The translations under genes were made by a program, and so were the position numbers. From contig NFUV01000001.1 in NCBI GenBank assembly GCA_002127295.1, positions 1,736,001 through 1,800,000 on the forward strand: DNA of 64,000 bases, given 5' to 3'. Every line of letters starts with the position of its first letter. Position 1 is the stretch's first letter. Below, piece after piece: positions 1 through 8,396 of this stretch. Source of the DNA: Chitinophagaceae bacterium IBVUCB2 (lineage in GTDB: Bacteria > Bacteroidota > Bacteroidia > Chitinophagales > Chitinophagaceae). The notes under the pieces are model-generated. The model was not told the origin of the DNA. It made no database searches and saw only the letters and a list, made by a program, of their open reading frames with translations.

Positions 1-1
1 G

Positions 2-259
2 GTTTCTGATAAGCAAGGTATCAATAGAGATGCAGGTCCTACCGTTATGAGATCCATGCAAGTAGCCATGCAGTACATCGGATCTAAAAATGTAGCACCG
101 GGTGCGCAAGAAGAAAAATTGATATTGATTGCAGAAGAAAAAATTGATGAGACTATAAAACGAATCAATAGTTTCTACCGAAATAATTGGCCGGCTTACC
201 GTCAACAAGTAGAGGGAACGAAGCTTAGTTTATTTAAAGATTATAAACCTATCGAATAA
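2..259 (+). CDS. C-terminal end of a truncated protein, possibly a BNR/sortilin-like repeat protein
   Basis: The reading frame is open from the window edge, so only the last 85 codons are present; the ATG at 47 is probably internal. The fragment is hydrophilic and helical, with a run of charged residues and the ending WPAYRQQ...FKDYKPIE. Endings of this style occur in large secreted Bacteroidetes proteins with VPS10/BNR-type beta-propellers, which finish in a helical tail, but I recognise this only weakly and no propeller is in view. It is followed at once by a good intrinsic terminator, so it is the last gene of its transcript. Function cannot be assigned from this piece. Confidence 0.55.
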   Translation, partial: VSDKQGINRDAGPTVMRSMQVAMQYIGSKNVAPGAQEEKLILIAEEKIDETIKRINSFYRNNWPAYRQQVEGTKLSLFKDYKPIE

Positions 260-275
260 TTTTAAATCGTTTACT

Positions 276-304
276 AAAGGGTTGCTGAAAAGCAGCCCTT
301 TTTT
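276..304 (+). terminator. Intrinsic terminator after the truncated gene
   Basis: An 11-bp stem (276-286 with 291-301, one G-T wobble) closes a GAAA loop and runs into a T tract. It sits 16 bases after the stop codon at 259. Confidence 0.8.
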
Positions 305-334
305 GTTTAAATTACCAATACAAAATTATCGCTT

Positions 335-1111
335 ATGCTTAAAATGAATGCAGGAGCTTGGATTGGCATTATCGGTGGCGTCATCGGCTTACTGGTTGGT
401 GTAGGGGCCGTTGTTGCAACCGCAGGATCAACGGGTATTTATATCGGGTTGGGCATGCTGGCTCTTTTTGGTGGTATGTTTTATTTGTTTTATCGTTTGT
501 TTTTTAAACCGATGATCAATGCAAGCCGTTTGCAAAAAACAGGGCTGCCTGGTAAAGCAAAAATTTTGGAAGTAAGGGATACAGGCGTTACTATAAATAA
601 CAATCCCCAGGTAAAGTTGATACTGGAAGTAAAAAATAGTTTGGGTCAAAAATATACCATAGAGACCCGGGTGCTGGTATCAAGAATAAATCCCGGTGCA
701 TATGTTCCGGGCATGGAATTACCAGTAAAAATTGATCCCAAAAATGAAATGAATGTAGTGATCGATTTTGGTAGTGCGCAACAAACCAATACTACTGCGG
801 GTCAGCCAAACGAAATTTCATTGAAAGCAGAATTGGAACAAATGCAAAAAGACAATGAAACTATTACAGCATCAGGAAGAGAAGCAAGAGCTATTGTAAA
901 AAAATATACCTGGCTTGGTGTAAATGTAAATGGTAATAATCCTTATGTGGAGTTAGAGGTAGAAGTGCTACCAAATAATTCCGTTTCATTTAGCGGTAAA
1001 ACGAAAGGCGTAATTGCCGAAACATCCGTTAATAAATACCAGCCCGGAAACGAAATTTTTGTAAAATATGATTACTATGACAACAGTAAAATAGCAATTC
1101 ATCATTCATAA
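335..1111 (+). CDS. Membrane-anchored protein with two repeated soluble domains
   Basis: A 258-residue protein of unknown function. Two hydrophobic segments (about residues 8-30 and 35-55) form a membrane hairpin. The rest is a repeat of one beta-rich unit of 75-80 residues: the first begins near residue 70 with GKAKILEVRDTGVTINNNP, the second near 178 with REARAIVKKYTWLGVNVNGN. Both continue into a VELEVEV-like strand and end with a PG.E..VKYD/VKIDP segment. The pattern resembles DUF3592-like or SHOCT-associated membrane proteins with an OB/SH3-like barrel, but that is inference. It is a single gene between the terminator at 276-304 and a short gap before the next gene. Confidence 0.8.
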   Translation: MLKMNAGAWIGIIGGVIGLLVGVGAVVATAGSTGIYIGLGMLALFGGMFYLFYRLFFKPMINASRLQKTGLPGKAKILEVRDTGVTINNNPQVKLILEVKNSLGQKYTIETRVLVSRINPGAYVPGMELPVKIDPKNEMNVVIDFGSAQQTNTTAGQPNEISLKAELEQMQKDNETITASGREARAIVKKYTWLGVNVNGNNPYVELEVEVLPNNSVSFSGKTKGVIAETSVNKYQPGNEIFVKYDYYDNSKIAIHHS

Positions 1112-1217
1112 TTTCTTCATGCAGATAACTGCCTATTAAAAATTAATAGAAAATTTTGGCTTATTATTTACCCCGCTTTGGCACTGTCTTTGGGAAAAGT
1201 TCGTAAAGTCAAAAACT

Positions 1218-1691
1218 ATGAAAAAGATACTGTTGGGCGGATTGTTTTTACTATCAATCCTTTCTTTTCAAAAAGTATCAGCACAAGTTCGTGTAAATGT
1301 AAATGTCAATATAGGCTCGCAACCTAACTGGGGCCCTTCAGGGTATGACTATGTTGAATATTATTACCTGCCTGACATTGAATCCTATTATTATGTTCCT
1401 ACCCGCCAGTTTATTTATTTATCGGGAGGCAACTGGGTATTTTCCGCTGGCTTACCTCCAATGTACCGCAGTTATAATTTGTATTCTGGATACAAGGTGG
1501 TAATCAACAGACCGAAGGCTTATCTATATCACCCTTCGTATAAAGTAAAATATGCCGGTTATAAAGGGAACCGATCGCAGTCAGTTATTAAGTATGGCAA
1601 GGCTCCAAAATATAAAAAATCAAATGGTCATTCTTCCGGAAAACAAAAACGGGGTAATAATGGCCGGGGGGCGGCATTAAACAACAATTAA
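1218..1691 (+). CDS. Small secreted Tyr/Gly-rich basic protein
   Basis: A 157-residue protein with a clear Sec signal peptide (residues 1-22, ending VSAQ). The mature part is unusually rich in tyrosine (for example SGYDYVEYYYLPDIESYYYV near residues 42-61) and ends in a basic, low-complexity Lys/Gly/Asn tail. Proteins of this look are common and uncharacterised in Chitinophagaceae and Sphingobacteriales, usually predicted to be periplasmic or outer-membrane associated. No catalytic motif is visible. A weak hairpin follows the stop codon. Confidence 0.8.
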   Translation: MKKILLGGLFLLSILSFQKVSAQVRVNVNVNIGSQPNWGPSGYDYVEYYYLPDIESYYYVPTRQFIYLSGGNWVFSAGLPPMYRSYNLYSGYKVVINRPKAYLYHPSYKVKYAGYKGNRSQSVIKYGKAPKYKKSNGHSSGKQKRGNNGRGAALNNN

Positions 1692-1700
1692 TCATTTTCT

Positions 1701-1728
1701 AATGGCCGCTTTAATGTGGCCATTTTCA
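1701..1728 (+). terminator. Probable weak intrinsic terminator
   Basis: A 7-bp stem (1701-1707 with 1718-1724) is followed by a T-rich stretch, 10 bases after the stop of the tyrosine-rich secreted protein. Confidence 0.45.
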
Positions 1729-1771
1729 TTCTTTTCTGAGAATTAAAGGGTGATATGGCCGGTACAGAGTC

Positions 1772-1801
1772 TTGTCATCTCCGGCAATCCCTTTACTTTT
1801 G
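1772..1801 (+). promoter_or_regulatory. Bacteroidetes-type promoter for the aminotransferase
   Basis: TTG at 1772-1774 and TACTTTTG at 1794-1801 are separated by 19 bases and match the Bacteroidetes -33/-7 pattern (TTTG, TAnnTTTG). The start codon at 1818 follows after 16 bases, giving a very short leader. Confidence 0.6.
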
Positions 1802-1817
1802 CGGCAAAGGATAGGTT

Positions 1818-3074
1818 ATGAAGTTGTCGCATTTATCAGAGACATTGATAGGTTCGGAAATAGTAAAACTCGGTGGAGAGATCAGAGAGAAAATTCGCCA
1901 GGGTGAACGTATTTATAATTTTACCGTGGGAGATTTCGACCCCTCTATTTTTCCTATTCCTAAAGAACTGGAAGATGCGATTGTTGAAGCTTACCGAAAA
2001 CATTTCACCAACTATCCGGCTGCAGAAGGTAATCTTGATTTAAGAGAAGCCATTCATTCTTTTATAAAAGATGAAGAAGGACTTGATTATGGTATCAGCG
2101 AAATATTAGTAGCATCTGGTGGTCGTCCATTGATCTATGCATTGTTCCGGGCCATTTGCGATAAAGGAGATAAAATTATTTACGCTGTTCCTTCCTGGAA
2201 CAACAATCACTATACTCATTTTATAGAAGGTGAACATATAGTTGTAGAAGCTACTGCAGCCAGTAACTTTATGCCTACCGCAGCGTCAATTGCACCATAT
2301 ATAAAAGAAGCATCTCTTATCGCTTTATGTTCACCACAAAACCCAACCGGTACTACTTTCAAAAAAGAAGAGCTGGAAGCTATCTGCGATTTGGTGATTA
2401 TAGAAAATAAAAGAAGAGGCGAAGGTGAAAAGAAGCTCTATGTAATGTTTGATCAAATGTATTGGCATCTTACCTACGGCGCTATAAAACATTACGATCC
2501 CGTTTCATTGAGGAGCGAAATGAGACAGTACACTGTATTCATTGATGCCATCAGTAAAGTTTTTGCTGCTACAGGAGTTCGTGTTGGCTGGAGCATGGGG
2601 CCTGCAACTGTAATTGCAAAAATGAAAGCTATCCTTACGCATATTGGTGCATGGGCACCCATGGCAGAACAAAAAGCTGTTGCAAATTATCTAGGCAAGA
2701 GAGAGAGTATCAAATCCTACCTTTCTAACTTCAAAAATGAAATTGAAGAAAGGCTGCGTTCCATTTACAATGGATTTATACAATTGAAAAATGAAGGACT
2801 TTCTGTTGATGCAATTACTCCCGAAGCAGCAATCTATCTAACTATAAAAGTTGACCTTGCCGGCAAAAAAACAACAGAAGGGAAAGTACTGGGAAACCAA
2901 AGTGATGTAACTGCATACTTGCTAAGTGCGGCTGGCCTTGCCGTAGTTCCTTTTTATGCATTTGGTGCGGATAAAAGTTCTCCCTGGTACAGGCTTAGTG
3001 TTGGCACTTGTAAAAAAGAAGAGATTGGGGAAATGATTGATAAACTCAGAGAAGCTTTGATCAAGCTCTCCTGA
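1818..3074 (+). CDS. Class I/II pyridoxal-phosphate aminotransferase
   Basis: A 418-residue fold-type I PLP enzyme of the aspartate aminotransferase superfamily, expected in the cytoplasm. Visible family motifs are SPQNPTGT near residue 175, the D-x-x-Y segment VMFDQMYWHL near 215 that contacts the cofactor, and the PLP-binding lysine in AISKVFAATGVRVGW near 247. The C-terminal YRLSVGT provides the substrate carboxylate-binding arginine. Length fits the family. Amino-group donor and acceptor cannot be told from motifs; aspartate or an aromatic/branched keto acid is possible. It is a single gene with its own promoter, converging on the small minus-strand genes after 3074. Confidence 0.9.
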   Translation: MKLSHLSETLIGSEIVKLGGEIREKIRQGERIYNFTVGDFDPSIFPIPKELEDAIVEAYRKHFTNYPAAEGNLDLREAIHSFIKDEEGLDYGISEILVASGGRPLIYALFRAICDKGDKIIYAVPSWNNNHYTHFIEGEHIVVEATAASNFMPTAASIAPYIKEASLIALCSPQNPTGTTFKKEELEAICDLVIIENKRRGEGEKKLYVMFDQMYWHLTYGAIKHYDPVSLRSEMRQYTVFIDAISKVFAATGVRVGWSMGPATVIAKMKAILTHIGAWAPMAEQKAVANYLGKRESIKSYLSNFKNEIEERLRSIYNGFIQLKNEGLSVDAITPEAAIYLTIKVDLAGKKTTEGKVLGNQSDVTAYLLSAAGLAVVPFYAFGADKSSPWYRLSVGTCKKEEIGEMIDKLREALIKLS

Positions 3075-3081
3075 TATTAAA

Positions 3082-3324
3082 TCAGTTTTTATTTATCAAA
3101 AACCGAAAAGGCTTCATTAAAAAAAATCGGGATTCCTTAAGAATTTTTTTTGGGCTGGATGTGATCCGGTTCCTGTTTACTAATTCGTGGGCTATACAAA
3201 AAGCCTGATCAGTTTCAACTTGTTTTAGTAGTGTATTAAGGGCTTCTACTTCGTGCTGCATATCCTGCTCTGTTAAAAGCTCATTTTTAAGCAGAACTAA
3301 TATGTCACGATTAGCGTTCAGCAT
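3082..3324 (-). CDS. Small hypothetical protein
   Basis: An 80-residue ORF starting with ATG, with a helical, charged N-terminal two thirds and a basic, aromatic C-terminus. No family is recognised. It lies 14 bases downstream of the tiny lipoprotein gene at 3339-3485 on the same strand, and the two are probably co-transcribed. Its end is only 7 bases from the convergent end of the aminotransferase. Confidence 0.5.
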   Translation of the reverse strand: MLNANRDILVLLKNELLTEQDMQHEVEALNTLLKQVETDQAFCIAHELVNRNRITSSPKKILKESRFFLMKPFRFLINKN

Positions 3325-3338
3325 AATTTTTCAGAACA

Positions 3339-3485
3339 TTAATAACCACTCATTCCCTTAGTGCTGGGACAGCCGCAGCCTTTCCCGCCTTTACCTGAAC
3401 CTGAATAATAATTTTTATTGCAGGCAGAAATCAGCAGTGTTCCTGATAATAACAGCAAAAGGGCTATTTTGTTGATTGTCTTCAT
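3339..3485 (-). CDS. Tiny Gly/Cys-rich lipoprotein
   Basis: A 48-residue protein, easily missed because of its size. It has a lysine-rich start, a hydrophobic stretch and the lipobox LISAC, so Cys22 would be lipidated. The mature peptide is only 27 residues and is rich in Gly, Lys and Cys (GKGGKGCGCPS). Such peptides recur in Bacteroidetes without assigned function; the Cys pair could bind metal or form a disulfide (inference). It forms a probable operon with the 80-residue gene at 3082-3324. Confidence 0.65.
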   Translation of the reverse strand: MKTINKIALLLLLSGTLLISACNKNYYSGSGKGGKGCGCPSTKGMSGY

Positions 3486-3561
3486 AATTGTAAGTTCTAA
3501 ATTAAAACTATTTTACAAACAAATTAGTATGCTGTTGTACTAAAACAGCTGAAAAATTAAC

Positions 3562-4689
3562 ATGAATCAGTCTTTGGAGGAAAAAAAACGACAAAAACTA
3601 CGCATACTGGTGGCTCCCCTGGACTGGGGGTTGGGTCATGCTACCCGCTGCATCCCGATTATCAGGGAGTTAATAGAGCAGGGGGCAGACGTATGGCTGG
3701 CAGGGGAAGGGCAACAGGAGGTATTACTTAAAACAGAATTTCCCTCACTTCCATTTCTTGTTTTACCCGGTTACCGGGTCCGATATGCCTCTTCTAAGCT
3801 GGGTTTATTAAAAAACATAATCTTTCAAACTCCTAAAATTTTACGCCGCATCCAGGAAGAAAAAAAATGGTTGAACGAAAATATCTCTGCCCATCAATTT
3901 GATGCTGTTATCAGCGACAACCGGTATGGTCTGTACCATCATACAGTTCCCTGTATTTTTATCACCCATCAATTAAAAATTAAAAGTCCGTTAGGTAAAT
4001 GGACCGAAAAGATTTTACAGAAAAGAAATTATAAATACATCAATCGTTTTACTGCTTGTTGGGTGCCTGATGCAGGATCACAAAAAAATTTAGCCGGCGA
4101 TTTATCGCATCCTGAAAACAAACCAACTGTTTTTATTCACTATATCGGGCCGTTATCAAGATTTAAAGTGGAAAGAATTAGCGAAAATAAAGATCAGCTA
4201 TTGATTGTTTTATCAGGTCCGGAGCCACAACGAACATTATTAGAAAATAAAATTATTACCGCTATTGGTCATTATAATCACCCTGCGGTTATAGTACGAG
4301 GCCTGCCCGGTTCTTCTACCTTGATCCCTTCTACAAATATGATTAAGTTTTACAACCATTTGCCAGCCCCAGAATTAAATAAAGAAATGGAAGCGGCAGA
4401 ATATATTATAAGCCGTAGTGGATATAGCACAGTTATGGATATTGCAGCTTTACAAAAGAAAAGTATTCTAATCCCTACTCCGGGACAAACAGAACAAGAA
4501 TATTTAGGAGAATACTTAATGGAAAATAAAATGGCTTATACTGTTTCGCAGGAAAATTTTAATTTAGAAAAAGCCCTTTCATCCGCAAAAGGATTTACCT
4601 ACATGCCTTTCCCTGTCTCTAATGATAGCAGTTTAAAAAAAACTATTCAGGATTTTCTCACTCAACTACCCAACCCATCTTTGGGATAA
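3562..4689 (+). CDS. MurG-like (GT28-type) glycosyltransferase
   Basis: A 375-residue GT-B fold protein. The N-terminal motif APLDWGLGHATRCIPI (residues 18-33) is the glycine-rich acceptor-side loop typical of MurG and monogalactosyldiacylglycerol synthase relatives. The C-terminal half holds the nucleotide-sugar site, with SRSGYSTVMDIAAL near 288 and the PTPGQTEQEYLGEYL loop near 308. It most likely transfers a sugar from a UDP donor to a lipid or envelope glycan on the cytoplasmic face of the membrane. The true MurG sits in the division cluster, so this is a paralogue of unknown acceptor. Its 3' end overlaps the convergent phosphatase gene by 28 bases. Confidence 0.8.
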   Translation: MNQSLEEKKRQKLRILVAPLDWGLGHATRCIPIIRELIEQGADVWLAGEGQQEVLLKTEFPSLPFLVLPGYRVRYASSKLGLLKNIIFQTPKILRRIQEEKKWLNENISAHQFDAVISDNRYGLYHHTVPCIFITHQLKIKSPLGKWTEKILQKRNYKYINRFTACWVPDAGSQKNLAGDLSHPENKPTVFIHYIGPLSRFKVERISENKDQLLIVLSGPEPQRTLLENKIITAIGHYNHPAVIVRGLPGSSTLIPSTNMIKFYNHLPAPELNKEMEAAEYIISRSGYSTVMDIAALQKKSILIPTPGQTEQEYLGEYLMENKMAYTVSQENFNLEKALSSAKGFTYMPFPVSNDSSLKKTIQDFLTQLPNPSLG

Positions 4690-5162
4690 TAAAAGAAATC
4701 AAACTCTTTTTTTGCATCCGCAAATTTATCCCAGCTTTTACAATCAGCTTTTATAGCAAAGACTCCACTAGTGGGGATATTGTCAACCCTTGTATTAGTA
4801 AGCAGGTTCGCAAAATCAGTAATACCGGGATTGTGAGAAAAAATGGCAATGCTGTCAAACTTATTCGATGCCGTAGCAATTACATCATAAAAAACGGTGG
4901 TTGCTGCACCGTATAATTCATCCCGAAAAATGATATCGTCTTTATCTACCCCGTATTGTTTTGCAAAAATAGTAGCCGTCTTCTTTGCTCTTTTAGCCGG
5001 GCTGGCTATAAAAGCATCAATTTTAATTTTTTTAGTGGCAAGACGGAGTGCCATGGCAGGTGCATCTTCTTTTCCCCTCTCATTTAAAGGCCTGTCAAAA
5101 TCACTAAGACTGGGATTACCCCAATCGCTTTTTGCATGACGAACAAGTAGTAATGTTTTCAT
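4662..5162 (-). CDS. SixA-like histidine phosphatase
   Basis: A 166-residue member of the histidine phosphatase superfamily. The phosphate-accepting histidine is His9 in LLVRHAKSDW, followed by the DFDRPLNERG segment that is diagnostic for the SixA branch. The second catalytic histidine lies in IFSHNPGITDF near residue 110. SixA removes phosphate from phosphohistidine in phosphotransfer domains or PTS proteins; the target here is unknown. Length matches SixA. Its end overlaps the convergent glycosyltransferase by 28 bases. Confidence 0.85.
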   Translation of the reverse strand: MKTLLLVRHAKSDWGNPSLSDFDRPLNERGKEDAPAMALRLATKKIKIDAFIASPAKRAKKTATIFAKQYGVDKDDIIFRDELYGAATTVFYDVIATASNKFDSIAIFSHNPGITDFANLLTNTRVDNIPTSGVFAIKADCKSWDKFADAKKEFDFFYYPKDGLGS

Positions 5163-5240
5163 TCAACAATATTTTTAAAATAAAATGCTGACAAATCAGA
5201 TAATGAATAAGCTAATGAAAACAAATATGGAGCCGGTTCT

Positions 5241-7088
5241 TTAATATCCTCTCACATTCTTTCCTTCCATATAATTCATAAAGGCTTTATTGACGACCTT
5301 ATTGCCACCGGGGGTAGGATAGTTGCCGGTAAAATACCAATCACCCAAATTATTAGGGCAGGCCTTATGTAAGTCTTCGATACTTTGAAAAATAACATCT
5401 ACGGGAATATCAAGGCCAGCAGGTGTTATCAACTGTGCGATCTTGGCAGAAATTTCCTCCGTTGTAAATTGTTTGTAAAGTTGCTTTACAACATTCTCTG
5501 TGTGCAGCTGGTCGTTTCGCTGAAGTGTTTTACATTTTTCCAGCAACTCAGTCAGGCAATCCATTTTACCTTTTTCTTTCATCAACTCCACTGCTGCATT
5601 AAAAGCTATGAAGTCCCCCATTTTGCTCATATCAATACCATAGCAATCGGGATAACGAATTTGAGGAGATGAAGAAACAACAACAATGCGTTTCGGTTTC
5701 AAACGTCCCAGCATTCTTATAATGCTTTCCTTTAACGTAGTACCTCTTACAATAGAATCATCAATAACAACCAAGGTATCTTGCCCGGCTCTTACTGTTC
5801 CGTAAGTAATATCATAAACGTGTTGCACCATTTCATTACGTCCGGAATCCTCGGTAATGAAAGTCCGCATCTTTACATCTTTAATAGCAATCTTCTCAAT
5901 TCGAATACGACGGTTTATCATTTCGCTCAGCTTTTCCGCATCAAAGTCTTTACCCCAGCTAAGTATTCTTTCCGTCTTTATATTATTAAGGTAGGCTTCC
6001 ATCCCTTTCACCATACCCAAAAAAGCTGTTTCGGCTGTATTAGGAATAAAAGAGAAGATTGTATTCTTCAGATCATGATCAATGGCATTCAAAACCGGCT
6101 CACTCAGGTTGTAGCCCAATGCTTTTCTTTCTTTATAAATCTTTTCATCGCTGCCCCGGGAAAAATAAATGCGTTCAAAGCTACAGGCTTTTCTTTCTTT
6201 CGGCTCCAGTACCTGGGCTATTTCAATTTCTCCTTTTTCACTAACAATTAAAGCCTGACCCGGCAACAATTCCTGTACTTCGTTTTCGCCTACATTAAAT
6301 GTAGTTCTGATGGCGGCTCTTTCAGATGCTGCCACCACCACTTCATCATTGATATAATAATAAGAGGGACGTATACCATGTGCATCACGAAAAACAAATC
6401 CAATACCATTACCTGTCATTCCACCCACATGAAAACCTCCATCTAATAATGGCAACACTTTTTTAAGCACCTTTTTAATATCCATATTATGAGGAGAAGT
6501 TTCATCTTCTTTACATAAAAAAGTATGCATCAGTTCTATCATCGCAGCAAGATCACTGAAGCGAACAGTATGATGGGGCTCTTTACCCGTTAATGCAAAC
6601 AGTTCATCGGAATTGACGATATTAAAATTTCCTGCTAATGCAAGGTTGCGGGCAGGTATAGTATCCCGGTTAATGAACGGGTGGCAGTATTCTAATTTAT
6701 TTTTTCCTTGTGTTCCGTAGCGAAGATGGCCAAGGAGCAGCTCACCCAAAAATTTTACATGCCCTTTCATCAATCCCGGATGACTTTTTATATCCGGATG
6801 ATACTGTTCGAGGTCACTTATTTCGGCTCCTATTTGTTGAAAGATATCTGAAATGGCTTGCGGTGCATTGCTACGGATGCGGTTCATGAAAGGGTAGCCC
6901 GGTTCAACATTTAATTTTACTGAAGCTACGCCGGCACCATCTTGCCCACGATTGTGCTGCTTTTCCATAAGCAGGTACAGCTTGTTAAGCCCCCACAGCA
7001 CTGTTCCATACTGTTGCTGGTAATAAGAAAACGGTTTCCGTAGCCGGATGAATGCCAATCCGCATTCGTGTTTGATCGCATCACTCAT
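5241..7088 (-). CDS. PurF-like amidophosphoribosyltransferase (long Bacteroidetes form)
   Basis: A 615-residue protein with an N-terminal class II glutamine amidotransferase domain and a C-terminal phosphoribosyltransferase domain. It starts MSDAIKHECGLAF, so the presumed nucleophile Cys9 needs removal of eight residues; NRGQDGAG near 45 and the HLRYGT loop near 120 also fit. The PRPP loop VVIDDSIVRGTT lies near residue 440. PurF makes phosphoribosylamine from PRPP and glutamine, the first step of purine synthesis. The protein is about 130 residues longer than classical PurF, a form known in Bacteroidetes beside a shorter PurF, so this may be the paralogue rather than the main enzyme. It is a monocistronic gene with a TACCTTTG -7 element at 7097-7104. 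Confidence 0.8.
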   Translation of the reverse strand: MSDAIKHECGLAFIRLRKPFSYYQQQYGTVLWGLNKLYLLMEKQHNRGQDGAGVASVKLNVEPGYPFMNRIRSNAPQAISDIFQQIGAEISDLEQYHPDIKSHPGLMKGHVKFLGELLLGHLRYGTQGKNKLEYCHPFINRDTIPARNLALAGNFNIVNSDELFALTGKEPHHTVRFSDLAAMIELMHTFLCKEDETSPHNMDIKKVLKKVLPLLDGGFHVGGMTGNGIGFVFRDAHGIRPSYYYINDEVVVAASERAAIRTTFNVGENEVQELLPGQALIVSEKGEIEIAQVLEPKERKACSFERIYFSRGSDEKIYKERKALGYNLSEPVLNAIDHDLKNTIFSFIPNTAETAFLGMVKGMEAYLNNIKTERILSWGKDFDAEKLSEMINRRIRIEKIAIKDVKMRTFITEDSGRNEMVQHVYDITYGTVRAGQDTLVVIDDSIVRGTTLKESIIRMLGRLKPKRIVVVSSSPQIRYPDCYGIDMSKMGDFIAFNAAVELMKEKGKMDCLTELLEKCKTLQRNDQLHTENVVKQLYKQFTTEEISAKIAQLITPAGLDIPVDVIFQSIEDLHKACPNNLGDWYFTGNYPTPGGNKVVNKAFMNYMEGKNVRGY

Positions 7089-7147
7089 GGAAGGCGCAAA
7101 GGTAAGCGATAAAGGCTATTTTTTTACTAATTCGTTTCGGGTTAATT

Positions 7148-8236
7148 CTAAGACACCGGAATTACCACGGTAAGGCTACAACCCTTGCCAGGCATGGCTT
7201 CTATCTCCGCTTTGCCATTAAAAAGGGCCGTCCTGTTAGCAATATTATTAAATCCCTGGCCTTTTTTTGTGGTGGCAGGATTAAAACCCTTTCCGTTATC
7301 AATTATTGTTAGGGTAATGTGCTCCGCATCCAATTGTAGCCATATCTGCATTTTATCTGCTTCTGCATGGCGGATAATATTATTTACTTGTTCCTGCGTT
7401 ATGCGGAACAGCATTAGCTTTAAGTTATCCGGCAATAATTGCTCATTGAAATAACGATAAATGAAATCTATTTTAAATGTATGAACCCGTTTTAATGAAT
7501 CACAAAGGTCTTGTATAGATTCAACAAGTCCTAAATCACCGAGGGTTGGCGGTACTAGGGACTGGGAAAGATTTCTTATTTCATTAATGATTGATACAAG
7601 ATTTTTGTGAGACAGTTCGATCATTTCTTTTAACTCACCAGAGGCTTTTTCTTTTGCCACTTCAAGATACAGGCGGGTGGTTGTCAGGTGCTGGTTAATA
7701 TTATCATGCAGCTCTTTCCCTATTTGCTGTCTTTCTTTCTCCTGCCCATCGATGGTGGCCTGGGTTATTTGCTTTTGTTTATGCACTTCCTGTTCTACCA
7801 ATTCCTGCGACAAATTTCTTTCCGTCGTTTTCTCACTATTTTCCTCTGGTTTAGCCGCTATATTTTTAAAACTTGTTTCCTCAACACCTATCCCACAGAT
7901 CAATTGTATAGCATCATCCGAACCTGTGATTACCGAAAACTCCCATTTAATAGTTTTAGAAATAGTAGCACCTGTTATATTCAGGTTGATATTCCTACTG
8001 CTTGCAGGATTGGCAAAGCAGAAAGCAGCTGTTTGCAGATATTTTATACCATCATTCGCTGAAAGAAAATTTTTTATAAGTATGCTCTGCAAATCCGAAG
8101 ATGATGTTGCAATCAAAGCTTGAAAAAGATGATTTGCTTTTATACACAATCCTTGTTGATCAATAAGGATATAATAGAATTGACCTGATTTTTGAAAGTA
8201 GCCGGGTATGTTTTGTAAATTATCAGGCACTGGCAT
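7148..8236 (-). CDS. PAS-containing HisKA_3 sensor histidine kinase
   Basis: About 362 residues. The first 130 residues resemble a PAS-like fold. A helical linker then leads to the dimerisation/phosphoacceptor helix KERQQIGKELHDNINQHL, a HisKA_3 (NarL-type) H-box. The ATPase domain shows the N-box QVNNIIRHAE and the G-box IDNGKGF..KGQGF. No membrane segment is seen, so it is probably a cytoplasmic kinase for a LuxR/NarL-type regulator, which is not in this window. The frame extends 12 codons upstream to a TTG at 8272; the ATG at 8236 is preferred. A strong terminator (8352-8383) separates it from the surA-like gene upstream. Confidence 0.85.
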   Translation of the reverse strand: MPVPDNLQNIPGYFQKSGQFYYILIDQQGLCIKANHLFQALIATSSSDLQSILIKNFLSANDGIKYLQTAAFCFANPASSRNINLNITGATISKTIKWEFSVITGSDDAIQLICGIGVEETSFKNIAAKPEENSEKTTERNLSQELVEQEVHKQKQITQATIDGQEKERQQIGKELHDNINQHLTTTRLYLEVAKEKASGELKEMIELSHKNLVSIINEIRNLSQSLVPPTLGDLGLVESIQDLCDSLKRVHTFKIDFIYRYFNEQLLPDNLKLMLFRITQEQVNNIIRHAEADKMQIWLQLDAEHITLTIIDNGKGFNPATTKKGQGFNNIANRTALFNGKAEIEAMPGKGCSLTVVIPVS

Positions 8237-8351
8237 TGGGTCTAATTCACCGATAGTGGAGTTAGTAAGCAATCATATAAAATTAGCTTATAAAACTAAA
8301 AAACAATAAACAGAATTAATATAATCAAGATATCAGCAACGACATTCAATA

Positions 8352-8383
8352 AAAAAAGCCGTTACAATTGTAACGGCTTTTTT
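8352..8383 (-). terminator. Strong bidirectional terminator
   Basis: A perfect 16-bp inverted repeat (8352-8367 with 8368-8383) with A and T runs at its ends. It lies just after the stop of the surA-like gene and before the histidine kinase, both on the minus strand. Confidence 0.85.
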
Positions 8384-8396
8384 AAAACTGTATAAA

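Noticed and set aside
5781-6251. 156-codon plus-strand open frame
   Set aside because: Antisense to the PurF-like gene; composition is Phe/Ile/His-rich without domain features.
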